Shown one piece after another: positions 1 through 9,891 of a stretch of DNA of 64,000 nucleotides. Position 1 is the stretch's first letter; every line of letters starts with the position of its first letter. This DNA is from Diphasiastrum complanatum (Eukaryota > Streptophyta > Lycopodiopsida > Lycopodiales > Lycopodiaceae), in assembly GCA_029204225.1 (NCBI GenBank), contig CM055106.1, forward strand, positions 13,814,909 through 13,878,908, given 5' to 3'. The translations under genes and the position numbers were made by a program. The notes under the pieces were generated by a model. The model had not been told where the DNA came from. It searched no databases and was given only the letters and a program-made list of their open reading frames with translations.

Positions 1-627
1 GGTAAAGAGGGCTTTACCATCAATGTTGAGGTACAGGTTCTCCATTTTCAAGAGTTTATACTCTTGTCTTGATTCTTCAGAAATGAGCACACTTTGGAGT
101 GCTTCCAAACTTAGTAGCTCCTCCTTAATGGCATAACTCTGAACAAGGTTGTCATATTCCTCCTTTAAGCCATTAAGTATGACTTGTTCATTTTGGTTGA
201 TGGAGTCTCCTCTGCATGACAATTCTCTATGGAGGTCTTTAACTCTCATTACATAAGCTGAAGCACATTCATCACTTCTCTATACACTTTGAAATATTTG
301 GTTTCTTAGTGTTAGAAGTCTAGAAGTATTCTTTGCCTCATAGATGGACTTGAGAGTATCCCAAGCATCTTTGGCATTAGTACAAGCACCAATTTCTCTT
401 AAGATGTCATTTGAGACATTCATCTTAATATAATGCTGAGCCATCCTAGCTCTCTTTTTGTACTTTGGAATTTCTTGAGGAATTTGTGGTTCTTCTTCAA
501 TTCCAAGTACAATATCCATCACATCTTGTAGTATTAAGATAGATTCCATTCTAACCTTCCAAATTGAGTAATTGGAGGTTGACAATCTTTCACTTGCTTC
601 TAATAGAAAGACACCCATTGAAGTCAT
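1..627 (-). pseudogene. Cop1 gag, N-terminal part (Ty1/copia), runs off left edge
   Basis: Minus-strand start of a copia Gag. It opens at 625-627 with a hydrophobic stretch, then the copia Gag signature (NYSIWKVRMES, later KKRARMAQHYIKMNVS and the TLRNQIFQS region). Reading continues below 280 in another frame (DLHRELSCRGDSINQNEQ, VILNGLKEEYDNLVQSYAI), so there is a frameshift near 280. The coding part is cut by the window edge, so protease, integrase and RT, if present, lie to the left. It resembles the Gag of Cop3 more than that of CopA. The product would be the structural particle protein of a retrotransposon; this copy cannot encode a full one. Confidence 0.85.
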
Positions 628-1365
628 AAAGAATGATGGAAATCAAAAAAGATGGATGAAAAAAATTGCTTATCTTCTGACTATAGGAACCAATCAAGGG
701 CAAAAAATCAAATCCTATGTAAGACAAAGCAAAAAATTGTGAGATAGATCTCACTAGCTTGACAATCTCTCTAAAACAAGATTTTAACCATAAAAAAAGA
801 TGAAGTATGGCAAAAGTTATGGTTCTCTGAATTTCACACATGTGAAATACTCCAAAACTATCAAATTGACTCAAATACAATCTATTTGTATGAAACAATT
901 TGCCTAGAACCTAGAAATTTTGTCTAAATCACATATAGATGAGATTGGTCAACTTTTGGATGATTTTTGTGATCATTCAAGCAATAAATGACATGTACAC
1001 ATGATTTTCCATAGGTCACCCTACCTACGACTATTCAAAAGCTTATAACTTTTGATTGGCTTATCCAATTGTCATGATTCAAATTACATCAAATTCTACA
1101 CATTTCTAGCTTTTAGTGGGCTAATTTGCATGAAATTTGGATCTAAGGTGAGATAGCATCACCAAACTGAAATGGGCGGATTTCACACGTGCCAGCACCT
1201 GAAATTCCGTACAGTACCTGATCTGGACCATTCAAAGTGGTTTGAAGCTCTAAATTACCAGAAAATTGCAAACTAGCTAGAAAGTAGAATCTAGACAATT
1301 CCTAGCTTGAAATCTGATCAAATTTGCAAACTTTTTGATTAGATTTGCTTCTAAATCTTAGGTAG
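628..1365 (-). other. Cop1 untranslated leader
   Basis: AT-rich non-coding stretch between the Gag start and the primer-binding site. I see no other gene. It contains a CACACGTG-type partial palindrome with a nearby CCGTAC (about 1181-1212), a motif that recurs in other LTRs of this window. Confidence 0.6.
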
Positions 1366-1377
1366 GCTCTGATACCA
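1366..1377 (-). promoter_or_regulatory. Cop1 primer-binding site (tRNA-iMet)
   Basis: Plus strand reads GCTCTGATACCA, the complement of TGGTATCAGAGC. That is the standard plant copia site for priming minus-strand DNA synthesis with initiator tRNA-Met. It abuts the LTR directly. Confidence 0.9.
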
Positions 1378-1961
1378 TGTTGAATTTACACGTGTGGGAC
1401 GCCCTACACATGTACTTTTGATCTCCTAAGCCCAATAATACCATAAAGATCAGACTAGCATTGATTGACAATAGGAAAGCTGATCATACAAGAAATATTA
1501 TTGTGTTACAAGCAAGATCTGTCAACAAAACATGAAACTAAGCATAATAAATGCCTCAACTTGGCTAGAGAGAGAAAATGAAAGTCCAAACTCGAGTAGA
1601 GAGAGAGGGCACAAAGAGATTAGTCTCCAAATTTGCATTACACACAAATTTCATCATCTTCTCAATGAGAGTACATCACATATATATAGATCCATGGACT
1701 CTCCTCCTACTTTGAGTTGAATTGGAGTTATGAATCCACCTCTCAAGCTATCTAGACTTATTCAAGCCACCTCAATATGTCTAATTGTGCCACCTAGTCT
1801 TTCATGCATTAAATGTGGCATGCAAAGTACAAATGGCAATTCCTATGGTAGCTCGAGTTTCTACTTCTACCTACCTTGAATATTTTGTTCCAAGATGGGT
1901 CTTTTCTAAGCTAAAAGAGCTCAATTCATCTTTGGCATTTTTAGGACCCCTACTTACAACA
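1378..1961 (-). repeat. Cop1 5' LTR (boundaries partly inferred)
   Basis: The inner edge is fixed by the adjoining primer-binding site. The outer edge at 1961 is inferred from a TGTTG...CAACA terminal inverted repeat. A TATATATA run near 1680-1690, read on the minus strand, is a likely LTR promoter. The second LTR is outside the window, so the length (about 584 bp) is not confirmed. The small open frames here (1532-1720, 1785-2045) look like chance. Confidence 0.6.
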
Positions 1962-2406
1962 TTAATAGATTTTTCCAATATTTTGACAAAAAGTACTCTT
2001 TTAGAGTGTTTTTTTGACGAGATCTTGAGTTTTTCTGATTTTTAACTTTTGCAAACTAGTAATTAGCTTCATCCATGCTTGATCTGACTGTTGCTAGTTC
2101 TCTGGAAGTTCTGATGGATATTTGATAACAGATCCATCAGTTTTTGGTGAATTTTGTCCTTAATTTGCCATAGTTACTGAGATCGAGGTCTCTGTTCTTG
2201 CAAATTTAGGAGACTTATTGGCATAATCTGATGATCTACTTCCTTCTTGATCCCATCTAGATCTGAATGGATTTCTCCAGTCTTGCCAGATCTAGCCGAA
2301 TCTTGATGGATCTAGCTTGATTTGGCTTGATCTTCCTAGATCTAGTGGTGATGGCCTATCCGAATAGCTTTTCGTATCGTGCCACCACCAATCTGGATCT
2401 ATCTCA
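1962..2406 (-). other. Downstream end of Gyp1; no gene seen
   Basis: Non-coding, rich in AGATC/GGATCTA words. It lies just after the end of the Gyp1 integrase on the minus strand, so it probably holds the 3' untranslated region and part of the Gyp1 3' LTR. I could not find a matching copy near 11390-11690, so no LTR pair is claimed. Confidence 0.4.
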
Positions 2407-2880
2407 CTACGGTGGCCAGTATTTATGCAACCAGCTACCGTTGATGGGTGTATCGAACGGTGTCCCATCTAGCTTCTCTAAATTCATGGCTCCATGATTA
2501 AGAATTTCCTTGATCCGATAAGGACCTTCGCCTGTGAATTTTAATTCCCCCTTGATCGCCTTGGTTTTATACATCAGGATTAGATCTCCGGAGCGAAGAT
2601 CCTTCTTTTGTAATCTGCGATCATGCCATGCTTTGCGTCTTTTCTTTTCAGCTTCCAGTGCATGCACAACTAGTAAGCGTGTTTCACATAGTTTATGCAG
2701 AGCTTCATGGTGTAGTTGTAGAGATTTGGATTCATTAAGGCGTTGTGTTGTGGCAATCCTTAATGAAGAGACTAATGTTGTGGCAACTCTACTGGCATCA
2801 CAACATCAACCATATACTAATTGGAAAGGTATTTGATCAATGCTTCTCTTATATGTTGTCGCGATTGGGCGATCAATCGT
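2407..2880 (-). pseudogene. Gyp1 integrase C-terminal remnant
   Basis: The minus-strand frame holds the typical Ty3 integrase tail: a YKRSIDQIPFQLVYG box (about 2808-2855), an EKKRRKAWHDR segment, then GDLILMYK and the EGPYRIKEI box, ending LHKYWPP before a stop at 2407. In the family this domain binds DNA and helps target integration. A frameshift/stop follows the LVYG box near 2806. The HHCC and DDE core that should precede it is absent; protease sequence joins it directly. Confidence 0.8.
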
Positions 2881-3699
2881 GTGATATGTCGTGGATGATC
2901 CGTCATCAACTTTGGGTGCAAAAGGTTTCACCGCCCATGTGGTTGGATCAACCTTTACAGCCTGCTCTCTGTTCTCGAAGGTGAGTTCCCCCGTACCCCA
3001 ATTGTGTACTACTTGCGCAGTCTTCAACCATGGTCTTCCCAGTAACACATGGTATGCAGTTGGAGATTTAGGTATATCCATGAGTACAAAAGTGATCACA
3101 AACTACATGCTTGCTATTTATACAGGGATATCAACAACTACACCTTTTGGTTTCACACAGGATTGATCCGCTAGCTTGATGGCGAATCTTGCTGGCTTCA
3201 ACCCTTGTAAACCCCACTTTTCATACAAAGTAGTGGAGATCAAATTGACACTTGATCCTCCATCTACTACTGCTGCCTCGTCCTCGTATCTCTTATGTTT
3301 GATTGAAAAAGTGATGTTGTGTTCACTTTCCCATGTTGCCCCGATGTGGAGGACGTTACTTGTTTCTTCATAGCCCGTACAATATATGGGCTCAAGAGCT
3401 ACTGGCTCCTCTTCTGCTTTGGCCCATTCAGCTAGAAGGCTTTTCGCTTGTGGTGCAGTCCGCAGTAGTTCCCCGAGTGGTAAGCTAGCACAGCTTGCCA
3501 GTAAAAGTGTGAGCCTTTCAGTGCGTGGTTCCTCAGGCTTCACCATGTGAAAAGGTGGTTCATGTTGGTGCAACCGATCATTATGATCAGTGCACAGTGG
3601 TGAGCCCCGCCCGCTTGCGGTTCTCGTTTGCCGCCAATTGGAGATTTCGTGGGATTGTCCCTTTCTTGCTCTTTTTCCTCCGCTTGCTCCCAGTGTCAT
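2881..3699 (-). pseudogene. Gyp1 aspartic protease region
   Basis: A retropepsin-like domain on the minus strand. The active-site motif is VVDGGSSVNLIS (about 3258-3293), and the flap/third-motif region ends in YHVLLGRPWL (about 3020-3055). A stop at 3118 splits the domain into two frames. In a working element this enzyme cuts the Gag-Pol polyprotein. The segment after GRPWL runs about 45 residues and then meets integrase sequence, so the RT and RNase H that normally follow are deleted. Confidence 0.8.
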
Positions 3700-4024
3700 A
3701 TTTTATGGTACTGTCTTCTTTCTTCCCTCACATTCGGATATGGCGCTGAAGTTGAGGGTTGGTTGTCAATGACCGAGGATGGTGGTGAGGGAGTCACTTC
3801 CTTCCTCTTCTGTGCTCGCGTGACAGCTAACACAGGAGCGTGGAATTGTTGTCTTTCCGATGGCATCCCTGTTGGAACTGCTAGTTTTTGTATCGCAATG
3901 AAATTGAGAGGTGCACTGGTTCCAGGTCTCAATGGACAATTCTTGAAACAGTGTCCATAACCGCATTCTCGACAGAAGGATGTGTATTGTCCCTTGTAGG
4001 GACATTCCGCAATTCTGTGTCCTT
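3700..4024 (-). pseudogene. Gyp1 Gag C-terminus with zinc knuckles
   Basis: The minus-strand frame carries one complete CCHC knuckle at 3936-3974 (Cys, Cys, His, Cys; spacing CX2CX3HX4C). It also has the His and last Cys (codons 4017-4019 and 4002-4004) of a second knuckle, whose first two Cys codons lie on the other side of CopA (9905-9907, 9896-9898). A Pro/Ser-rich tail follows toward 3700. Knuckles of this kind bind the element RNA during packaging. Confidence 0.8.
4020..4024. repeat. CopA target-site duplication, left copy (TCCTT)
   Basis: TCCTT directly precedes the 5' LTR and is repeated at 9887-9891 after the 3' LTR. Five bases is the usual copia duplication. Confidence 0.95.
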
Positions 4025-4677
4025 TGTGAAAAATTGTCAACTAGTAGTATTTTCCTAACTTGAGATTTTGTAGGCCTATGGCCAAATAAAAGTTAGAGAT
4101 AGGTTCATACATGTATGTAGAGGCCCAAAGTATGTGTACACTACTTTTGAGGTCACATTAATTAGAGGAGGTCGAGTGTGGAGCTCTTCTATTGGCTCAT
4201 AATTTGGTGCATTCCTATTTGACCAAATTTCTAGGTATATGGGTGAATCCTATTGGACCCCAATTTTAGCCTATCATAAGACAAGTGGCCAAGAGGCACT
4301 ATGGCTGCTATAAATAGCCATCTCCACGAGTATGTACACATCTCATTTTCATTCTATTGAATGAATGTTATGCTCTTTGAAGATCCATCTTCTTCTCTCT
4401 CACTTTTTTGTTCATATCTTGCATTCTAGCCACTAGAATTGTGATTTCTTTGTTGCTATGGCTTCACACGTGTGAAATGCAGGTTGTAGGCTCTGAAGTA
4501 CGGACAGGGACAGCAAGTTTCTGTTTGTGGAAGCTTATGATCAGATTTTGATGTTTAGTTGATGTTTAGTATGCTTAACATCACAATTTCTATCATTTTT
4601 TCAATCTAGATGTGCATAACTTCCATGGCCAAGATCTTTATGAAACTTTAGCATCTTTTGGATCTGAGTTTTTCACA
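4025..4677 (+). repeat. CopA 5' LTR
   Basis: It begins TGTGAAAAATTG and ends GTTTTTCACA. A TATA box (TATAAATA, 4309-4316) sits in the expected promoter position. A perfect palindrome TTCACACGTGTGAA at 4463-4476 contains a G-box core (CACGTG) and is followed by GTACGGAC at 4498-4505. A pyrimidine-rich CTTCTTCTCTCTCAC tract lies near 4388-4402. Confidence 0.95.
4309..4316 (+). promoter_or_regulatory. CopA LTR TATA box
   Basis: TATAAATA, about 285 bp into the 653-bp LTR, is the likely core promoter for the genomic RNA. The same sequence in the 3' LTR is at 9518-9525. Confidence 0.75.
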
Positions 4678-4689
4678 TGGTATCAGAGC
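4678..4689 (+). promoter_or_regulatory. CopA primer-binding site (tRNA-iMet)
   Basis: TGGTATCAGAGC directly follows the LTR, matching the 3' end of plant initiator tRNA-Met. Confidence 0.95.
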
Positions 4690-5287
4690 ATTAGGCGGCC
4701 AAATGTGCAGGTTTTGCCAGATTTAGAAGAGATTTGTGGGCGAGTTTGCTTTTGTAGCATTCCAATCAAGTTTCTAGCTAAAAATCTTGTTGATTTATGT
4801 GTAGAAATTGGATCTTTGTGATCAAAACATCATTTGTATGCATTTCAATTGAAGTAGGGCGAATTCCCTCTGTACTTATCAGAATAAGGAGACAAAAATT
4901 GTTTTGGAAAGAGGGAGATGCAAGATCCAACAAGATCCTATTAGTTTTCCATTCTAGCATATAGTTTTTTGATTCAATTTCTTGCTTCTTCATGTCAAAA
5001 ACTTCAAAATTGATGTAACCCTCTGATTTTCAGTTTGCTGAATGATTCAAGAGTGTATTTCAATCTTAGGAGTGAGGGAAAAGCAAGTATATTGAGGTTT
5101 GGTCTTGGTTTGATCAAGAAATCATAAAACTAGTGGCTAAAATTAAGGAAAAAGTGAGGAAAAGAGAGAAAAAGTAAGGTTTTAGGTTCCAAATCTTTGT
5201 GATTTCTTCTTGTGTTTCATTTGTTGATTCAAAGAGAGTGCTTAGTGCATTGGAACAGGTCAAAGATCAGAGATCAATCATTGCAAC
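4690..5287 (+). other. CopA untranslated leader
   Basis: About 600 nt between the primer-binding site and the gag-pol ATG. It would hold the packaging and dimerisation signals, but none can be identified by eye. The open frame at 4612-4821, which begins in the LTR and runs into this leader, is not coding-like. Confidence 0.7.
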
Positions 5288-8200
5288 ATGGCTACAAATG
5301 GAGGCTACATGTTGGAAAGCAATGATAGGCTTACCTCCCTCAACTATTCTACTTGGAAAGTAAGGATGGAGTCTTTGCTTGAGATGAATGAGTTGATGGA
5401 TATTGTTGTAGGTGTGGAGGAGAGACCTTTGGCACCTCAAGAACAATTGAGGTATGACAAGAGGGCAAAGAAAGCCCTTCACATGATCAAGATGAATGTG
5501 ACAAATGAGCTTATCAAAGAGGTTGGTAAGTGCACATCATCTAGTGAAGCTTGGGAAGCCTTGAAGAAGGTTTATGAATCCAAGTCTACTTCTAGAGTGT
5601 TGACTTTAAGAAGGCAAATCTTTTCTTGTATGCAAAAGAAGAGTGAGAATGGACATGCTTTTGTTTTGAGAGTTAAAGCATTGAATGATGAGTTAGCATG
5701 CATTAATGATGGCATAAATAATGAGGAGCTTGTTCAAGTGATTCTCAATGGCTTGTTGGATGATCATGCTAATCTTGTTCAAAGTTATGCTATCCAAAAA
5801 TGTTTACCAAGTGTTGGAGACTTGCAAGAGGTCTTGTTGGCTGAAGAATTCAGGTTGCAAGCAAGAGTGGGAGCATCTTCTACATCTCAAGGAGGAGAAG
5901 AGGAGGCAATGTTCTCTAAAGGCAAGTTCAAGGGCAAAGGTAAAAGCAATTGGTCTAAAGGGCAAGACCAAGGTGAGCACTCTACTTTTGGCAAAAAGAA
6001 GGATAGATCTAAGCTAAAATGTTTCTATTGTGGAGTCAAAGGGCATTTTGCTAGTGATTGTTTTAAGAAAAAGAGGGATCAAGGGGAAAAGCAAACCAAT
6101 CTAACTATTGATGAGGGTGGGGATGAGCTTCTTTCAAATGATGCTTTTGTTATGTCATCTTGCTTGTTGGCTAATCATGGAGACATTGATCCTTGGTGGA
6201 TTGATAGTGGAGCCACTTCTCATATGACATATCATAAAGAGTATTTTTCATCTTTAATGGCATTTGATGGTGATAGGAAGGTAATCTATACCGCAAATGA
6301 TGGTGAGTGTGCAATCAAGGGGATTGGCACAATTCCTATTTCACTTTCTACAAATAGGAATATAGAATTGAAAGATGTTTTGCTCATTCCATCCATTACC
6401 AAGAACTTACTTAGTGTAAGCCAAATGCTTGACAAAGGATTCAAAGTTGAGTTTGATGGTGATGCTTGCTTGATCAAAAAGGGGTGTAGTATCATTGCAA
6501 AAGGGAAAAGGCAAGGGAAATTGTTCAAGCTTGATGCATGTGTTGTTGCTAACCAAGTTGGATGCATGGCAAATGAACAAATGTCAATTCAAGAGGTATG
6601 GCATAAAAGGATGGGACATCTCAACTACAAGGCCTTGGAGGTAATAGCCAAAAAGGAGGTAGTAAGGGGACTTCCCAAGTCTCTTACTTGCTTGAATCAT
6701 GTTTGTGAAGAATGTGCTTTGTCTAAATCACATAGATTGCCATATACTAGATCTATATCTAGATCTAAGATGCCTTTTTCTCTCTTGCATTCGGATATTC
6801 ATGGTGTTACTACAATTAGCAATGGAGGTGCTAAGATGTATGTAACTTTCATTGATGATTTTAGTAGATTTTGTTGGGTTTATCTACTAAAGAGCAAGGA
6901 TGAGGTGTTTGATGTGTTTGTCAAGTTCAAAGTTGCTATTGAGACTCAATTTACAACCAAAATCAAATGCTTGAGGAGCGACAATGGTGGTAAATACATT
7001 TCTAACAAATTCAAAGCCTTTTGCGATGAGCATGGGATCAAGAGGGAGTACACATGTCCAAGAACACCACAACAAAATGGAGTGGCCGAGAGGAAGAATA
7101 GAACCTTGTGTGAGAGTGCAAAGGCAATGAGATTGAATGCTAATCTTCCTAAACCTTTTTGGAGTGATGCTTTGTTGTGTGCAAATTTCCTATGCAATAG
7201 ATGGCCAAGTGTTGTATTGGAAGGAAAAACCCCTTTTGAAGCTTTGTTTGGTACGAAGCCTAATGTCAAGTTTCTAAGAACTTTTGGATGCATTTGCTAC
7301 TTCAACATTACTCTTGATGATAGAACTAAGGAGGATCCATCTTCAAGAAAGGGCATTTTTGTTGGTTATAGTGAAGTAAGCAAAGCATATAGGATTTATG
7401 TTCCTTCAATCAAGAAAGTGTTCACAAGTAGGGATGTCATTTTTGATGAAAGTAACATTCCAAAAGTTGTTTCAAGTGATGATGGTGTTGTTGCAACTAA
7501 TGTGCTTGATGACAATGGAGTTGATGACACATTGGATGTGGATGTTGAAGAAGCCTCTTCAAGTCAAATTCCAAGGAGAACTCCAAGGCATAAAGTGAAA
7601 CCCTCAAGGCTCACTTATGATGGCAAAGGTAAGCAAGTGGTGGATGGATCCAACTATGCTTTCCTAACTTCTTTTGATGTACCTTCATGTGTAGATGAAG
7701 CAAGGCAAAAAGAGGAATGGATCCAAGCAATGGATCTTGAGTTTGAAGCACTTATGAAGAACAACACATGGAGATTGGTGGAGCTTCCAAAGGGCAAAAG
7801 TGCAATTGGATGCAAATGGATCTTCAAGGTAAAGACAAATCAAGATGGATCTATCAACAAGTTCAAGGCAAGGTTGGTGGCTAAAGGTTATGCTCAAGAG
7901 CATGGCATTGACTATGAGGAAACCTTTGCACCCGTGGCAAAGATGGTGAGCATAAGAGTAATCATTTCCCTTGCAACTCTTTATGGATGGGATCTTTGGC
8001 AATTAGACATTTCTAATGCTTTCTTGAATGGTGATCTTGAAGAGGAAGTCTACATGGAGCAACCCGAGAGCTATGTTTCTCATAGCAAGCCTAATCATGT
8101 GTGTTTTCTACAAAAAAGTTTGTATGGTCTTAAGCAAGCACCAAGGAGTTGGTATGCTAGGCTTAACTCTTTTCTACTTTCTCAAAACTTCACTATGAGT

Positions 8201-9238
8201 GAGTATGATCATTCACTTTACTTTAGAATTAGTGCTAATGATGTTACAATCCTTCTAATTTATGTGGATGACATTATTTTAAGTGGAGGGAACAAGGAAG
8301 ATATAGAAGATATCAAGAAAGCACTAAAAAAGGAATTTGAAGTGCATGATCTTGGTCTTTTGAGCTATATCTTAGGAATAGAAGTAATTAGAACTTCTCA
8401 AATCACTTTTATTTCACAAGAGAAGTATGCTATTTCTATTCTCAATAGATTTCATATGGTAGATGCAAATCCTATTGATACACCTATGGAATCACATGTA
8501 AAGCTAACTATAAGAGGTAATGAAAGATCCTTCGAGGACATTACTCTCTATAGGAAGCTAATAGGTTCTCTTATATATCTAACCATCACAAGACCTGATT
8601 TATCTTATTGTGTTGGTAGATTAAGCCAATTCATGCAAGATCCTAGCATAGAACATTGGAAACTAGGAAAGAGGATCTTGAGATACATCTCGGGAACAAA
8701 AGATTTTGGCATTGTTTATAGAGGCTCATCACCTAACTTATTTGGTTTTTCAGATTCAGATTTTGCAGGAGACCTTATGGATAGAAAATCCATAAATGCA
8801 CATGCTATTTTCATAGGTGATGGAGCTATCTCATGGATGTCGAAGAAACAAGCAACTATATCACTTTCTTCTAGTGAGGCCGAGTACAAAGCTTTGACAT
8901 CATGCACAAAGGAGATGGTGTGGATCAAGAGGATGATTATGGAGCTTCATTTGCTGGATTTTTCAGAGAGTCCAATCATCTTTTGTGACAACCTTTCAGC
9001 CCAAAGTCTAGCAAGCAATCCGGTTTTCCATGCAAGGAGCAAACATATCGAGGTGGCTTACCATTTTGTGAGAGAACAAGTGTTGGCAAAAGAGATCAAG
9101 CTTGAACATGTCCCATCAAAGGAATGTGTGGCTGATATCTTTACCAAAGCATTGGGAAAGGACTTATTTTTCAAGCATAGAACAAGTCTTGGTGTACTTT
9201 CTAAATCTATGCTAAAACTAGTTGAAGAGGGAGTGTGA
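5288..9238 (+). CDS. gag-pol: CopA Gag-Pol polyprotein (1316 aa)
   Basis: One unbroken frame in the copia order Gag, protease, integrase, RT, RNase H. The copia Gag domain fills about residues 1-210, with a CCHC knuckle CFYCGVKGHFASDC at 245-258. The protease active site DSG is at 306-308. The integrase zinc finger begins at His439 and ends with Cys473/Cys476; its catalytic triad is D503, D565, E601 (DD35E). RT has the first catalytic Asp at 907 (LDISNAFLNG) and YVDD at 992-995. RNase H has its first Asp at about 1156 (FSDSDFAGD), then SSSEAEY and FCDN. The start is the first ATG of the frame, followed by the expected copia Gag N-terminus. The stop codon (9236-9238) lies inside the 3' LTR. 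All key residues are present, so the protein is probably functional, which is inference. There is no separate env frame. Confidence 0.96.
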   Translation: MATNGGYMLESNDRLTSLNYSTWKVRMESLLEMNELMDIVVGVEERPLAPQEQLRYDKRAKKALHMIKMNVTNELIKEVGKCTSSSEAWEALKKVYESKSTSRVLTLRRQIFSCMQKKSENGHAFVLRVKALNDELACINDGINNEELVQVILNGLLDDHANLVQSYAIQKCLPSVGDLQEVLLAEEFRLQARVGASSTSQGGEEEAMFSKGKFKGKGKSNWSKGQDQGEHSTFGKKKDRSKLKCFYCGVKGHFASDCFKKKRDQGEKQTNLTIDEGGDELLSNDAFVMSSCLLANHGDIDPWWIDSGATSHMTYHKEYFSSLMAFDGDRKVIYTANDGECAIKGIGTIPISLSTNRNIELKDVLLIPSITKNLLSVSQMLDKGFKVEFDGDACLIKKGCSIIAKGKRQGKLFKLDACVVANQVGCMANEQMSIQEVWHKRMGHLNYKALEVIAKKEVVRGLPKSLTCLNHVCEECALSKSHRLPYTRSISRSKMPFSLLHSDIHGVTTISNGGAKMYVTFIDDFSRFCWVYLLKSKDEVFDVFVKFKVAIETQFTTKIKCLRSDNGGKYISNKFKAFCDEHGIKREYTCPRTPQQNGVAERKNRTLCESAKAMRLNANLPKPFWSDALLCANFLCNRWPSVVLEGKTPFEALFGTKPNVKFLRTFGCICYFNITLDDRTKEDPSSRKGIFVGYSEVSKAYRIYVPSIKKVFTSRDVIFDESNIPKVVSSDDGVVATNVLDDNGVDDTLDVDVEEASSSQIPRRTPRHKVKPSRLTYDGKGKQVVDGSNYAFLTSFDVPSCVDEARQKEEWIQAMDLEFEALMKNNTWRLVELPKGKSAIGCKWIFKVKTNQDGSINKFKARLVAKGYAQEHGIDYEETFAPVAKMVSIRVIISLATLYGWDLWQLDISNAFLNGDLEEEVYMEQPESYVSHSKPNHVCFLQKSLYGLKQAPRSWYARLNSFLLSQNFTMSEYDHSLYFRISANDVTILLIYVDDIILSGGNKEDIEDIKKALKKEFEVHDLGLLSYILGIEVIRTSQITFISQEKYAISILNRFHMVDANPIDTPMESHVKLTIRGNERSFEDITLYRKLIGSLIYLTITRPDLSYCVGRLSQFMQDPSIEHWKLGKRILRYISGTKDFGIVYRGSSPNLFGFSDSDFAGDLMDRKSINAHAIFIGDGAISWMSKKQATISLSSSEAEYKALTSCTKEMVWIKRMIMELHLLDFSESPIIFCDNLSAQSLASNPVFHARSKHIEVAYHFVREQVLAKEIKLEHVPSKECVADIFTKALGKDLFFKHRTSLGVLSKSMLKLVEEGV
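9222..9233 (+). promoter_or_regulatory. CopA polypurine tract
   Basis: GAAGAGGGAGTG directly abuts the 3' LTR. It primes plus-strand DNA synthesis in the family. It is also coding, as the last codons of gag-pol. Confidence 0.85.
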
Positions 9239-9886
9239 AAAATTGTCAACTAGTAGTATTTTCCTAACTTGAGATTTTGTAGGCCTATGGCCAAATAAAA
9301 GTTAGAGATAGGTTCATACATGTATGTAGAGGCCCAAAGTATGTGTACACTACTTTTGAGGTCACATTAATTAGAGGAGGTCGAGTGTGGAGCTCTTCTA
9401 TTGGCTCATAATTTGGTGCATTCCTATTTGACCAAATTTCTAGGTATATGGGTGAATCCTATTGGACCCCAATTTTAGCCTATCATAAGACAAGTGGCCA
9501 AGAGGCACTATGGCTGCTATAAATAGCCATCTCCACGAGTATGTACACATCTCATTTTCATTCTATTGAATGAATGTTATGCTCTTTGAAGATCCATCTT
9601 CTTCTCTCTCACTTTTTTGTTCATATCTTGCATTCTAGCCACTAGAATTGTGATTTCTTTGTTGCTATGGCTTCACACGTGTGAAATGCAGGTTGTAGGC
9701 TCTGAAGTACGGACAGGGACAGCAAGTTTCTGTTTGTGGAAGCTTATGATCAGATTTTGATGTTTAGTTGATGTTTAGTATGCTTAACATCACAATTTCT
9801 ATCATTTTTTCAATCTAGATGTGCATAACTTCCATGGCCAAGATCTTTATGAAACTTTAGCATCTTTTGGATCTGAGTTTTTCACA
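9234..9886 (+). repeat. CopA 3' LTR
   Basis: Same 653-bp sequence as 4025-4677, with no difference seen on reading. The TATA box copy is at 9518-9525 and the palindrome/GTACGGAC module at 9672-9714. Its first bases supply the gag-pol stop codon. Confidence 0.95.
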
Positions 9887-9891
9887 TCCTT
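9887..9891. repeat. CopA target-site duplication, right copy (TCCTT)
   Basis: Matches 4020-4024. It lies inside a zinc-knuckle codon run of Gyp1 on the minus strand. Confidence 0.95.

Larger units (their letters stand above)
4025..9886 (+). mobile_element. CopA: complete, apparently intact Ty1/copia retrotransposon
   Basis: The element is 5862 bp. It has two 653-bp LTRs with 9-bp terminal inverted repeats (TGTGAAAAA...TTTTTCACA), a primer-binding site touching the 5' LTR, a leader, a single 1316-codon gag-pol frame, a polypurine tract touching the 3' LTR, and a 5-bp target duplication. By eye the LTRs are identical and differ by a constant offset of 5209, so there are no indels. Together these point to a very recent insertion into Gyp1. 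Transcription or mobility is not shown by the sequence. Confidence 0.95.

Noticed and set aside
1532-2045. Small plus-strand frames
   Set aside because: They lie within the Cop1 LTR and its flank and have no coding features.
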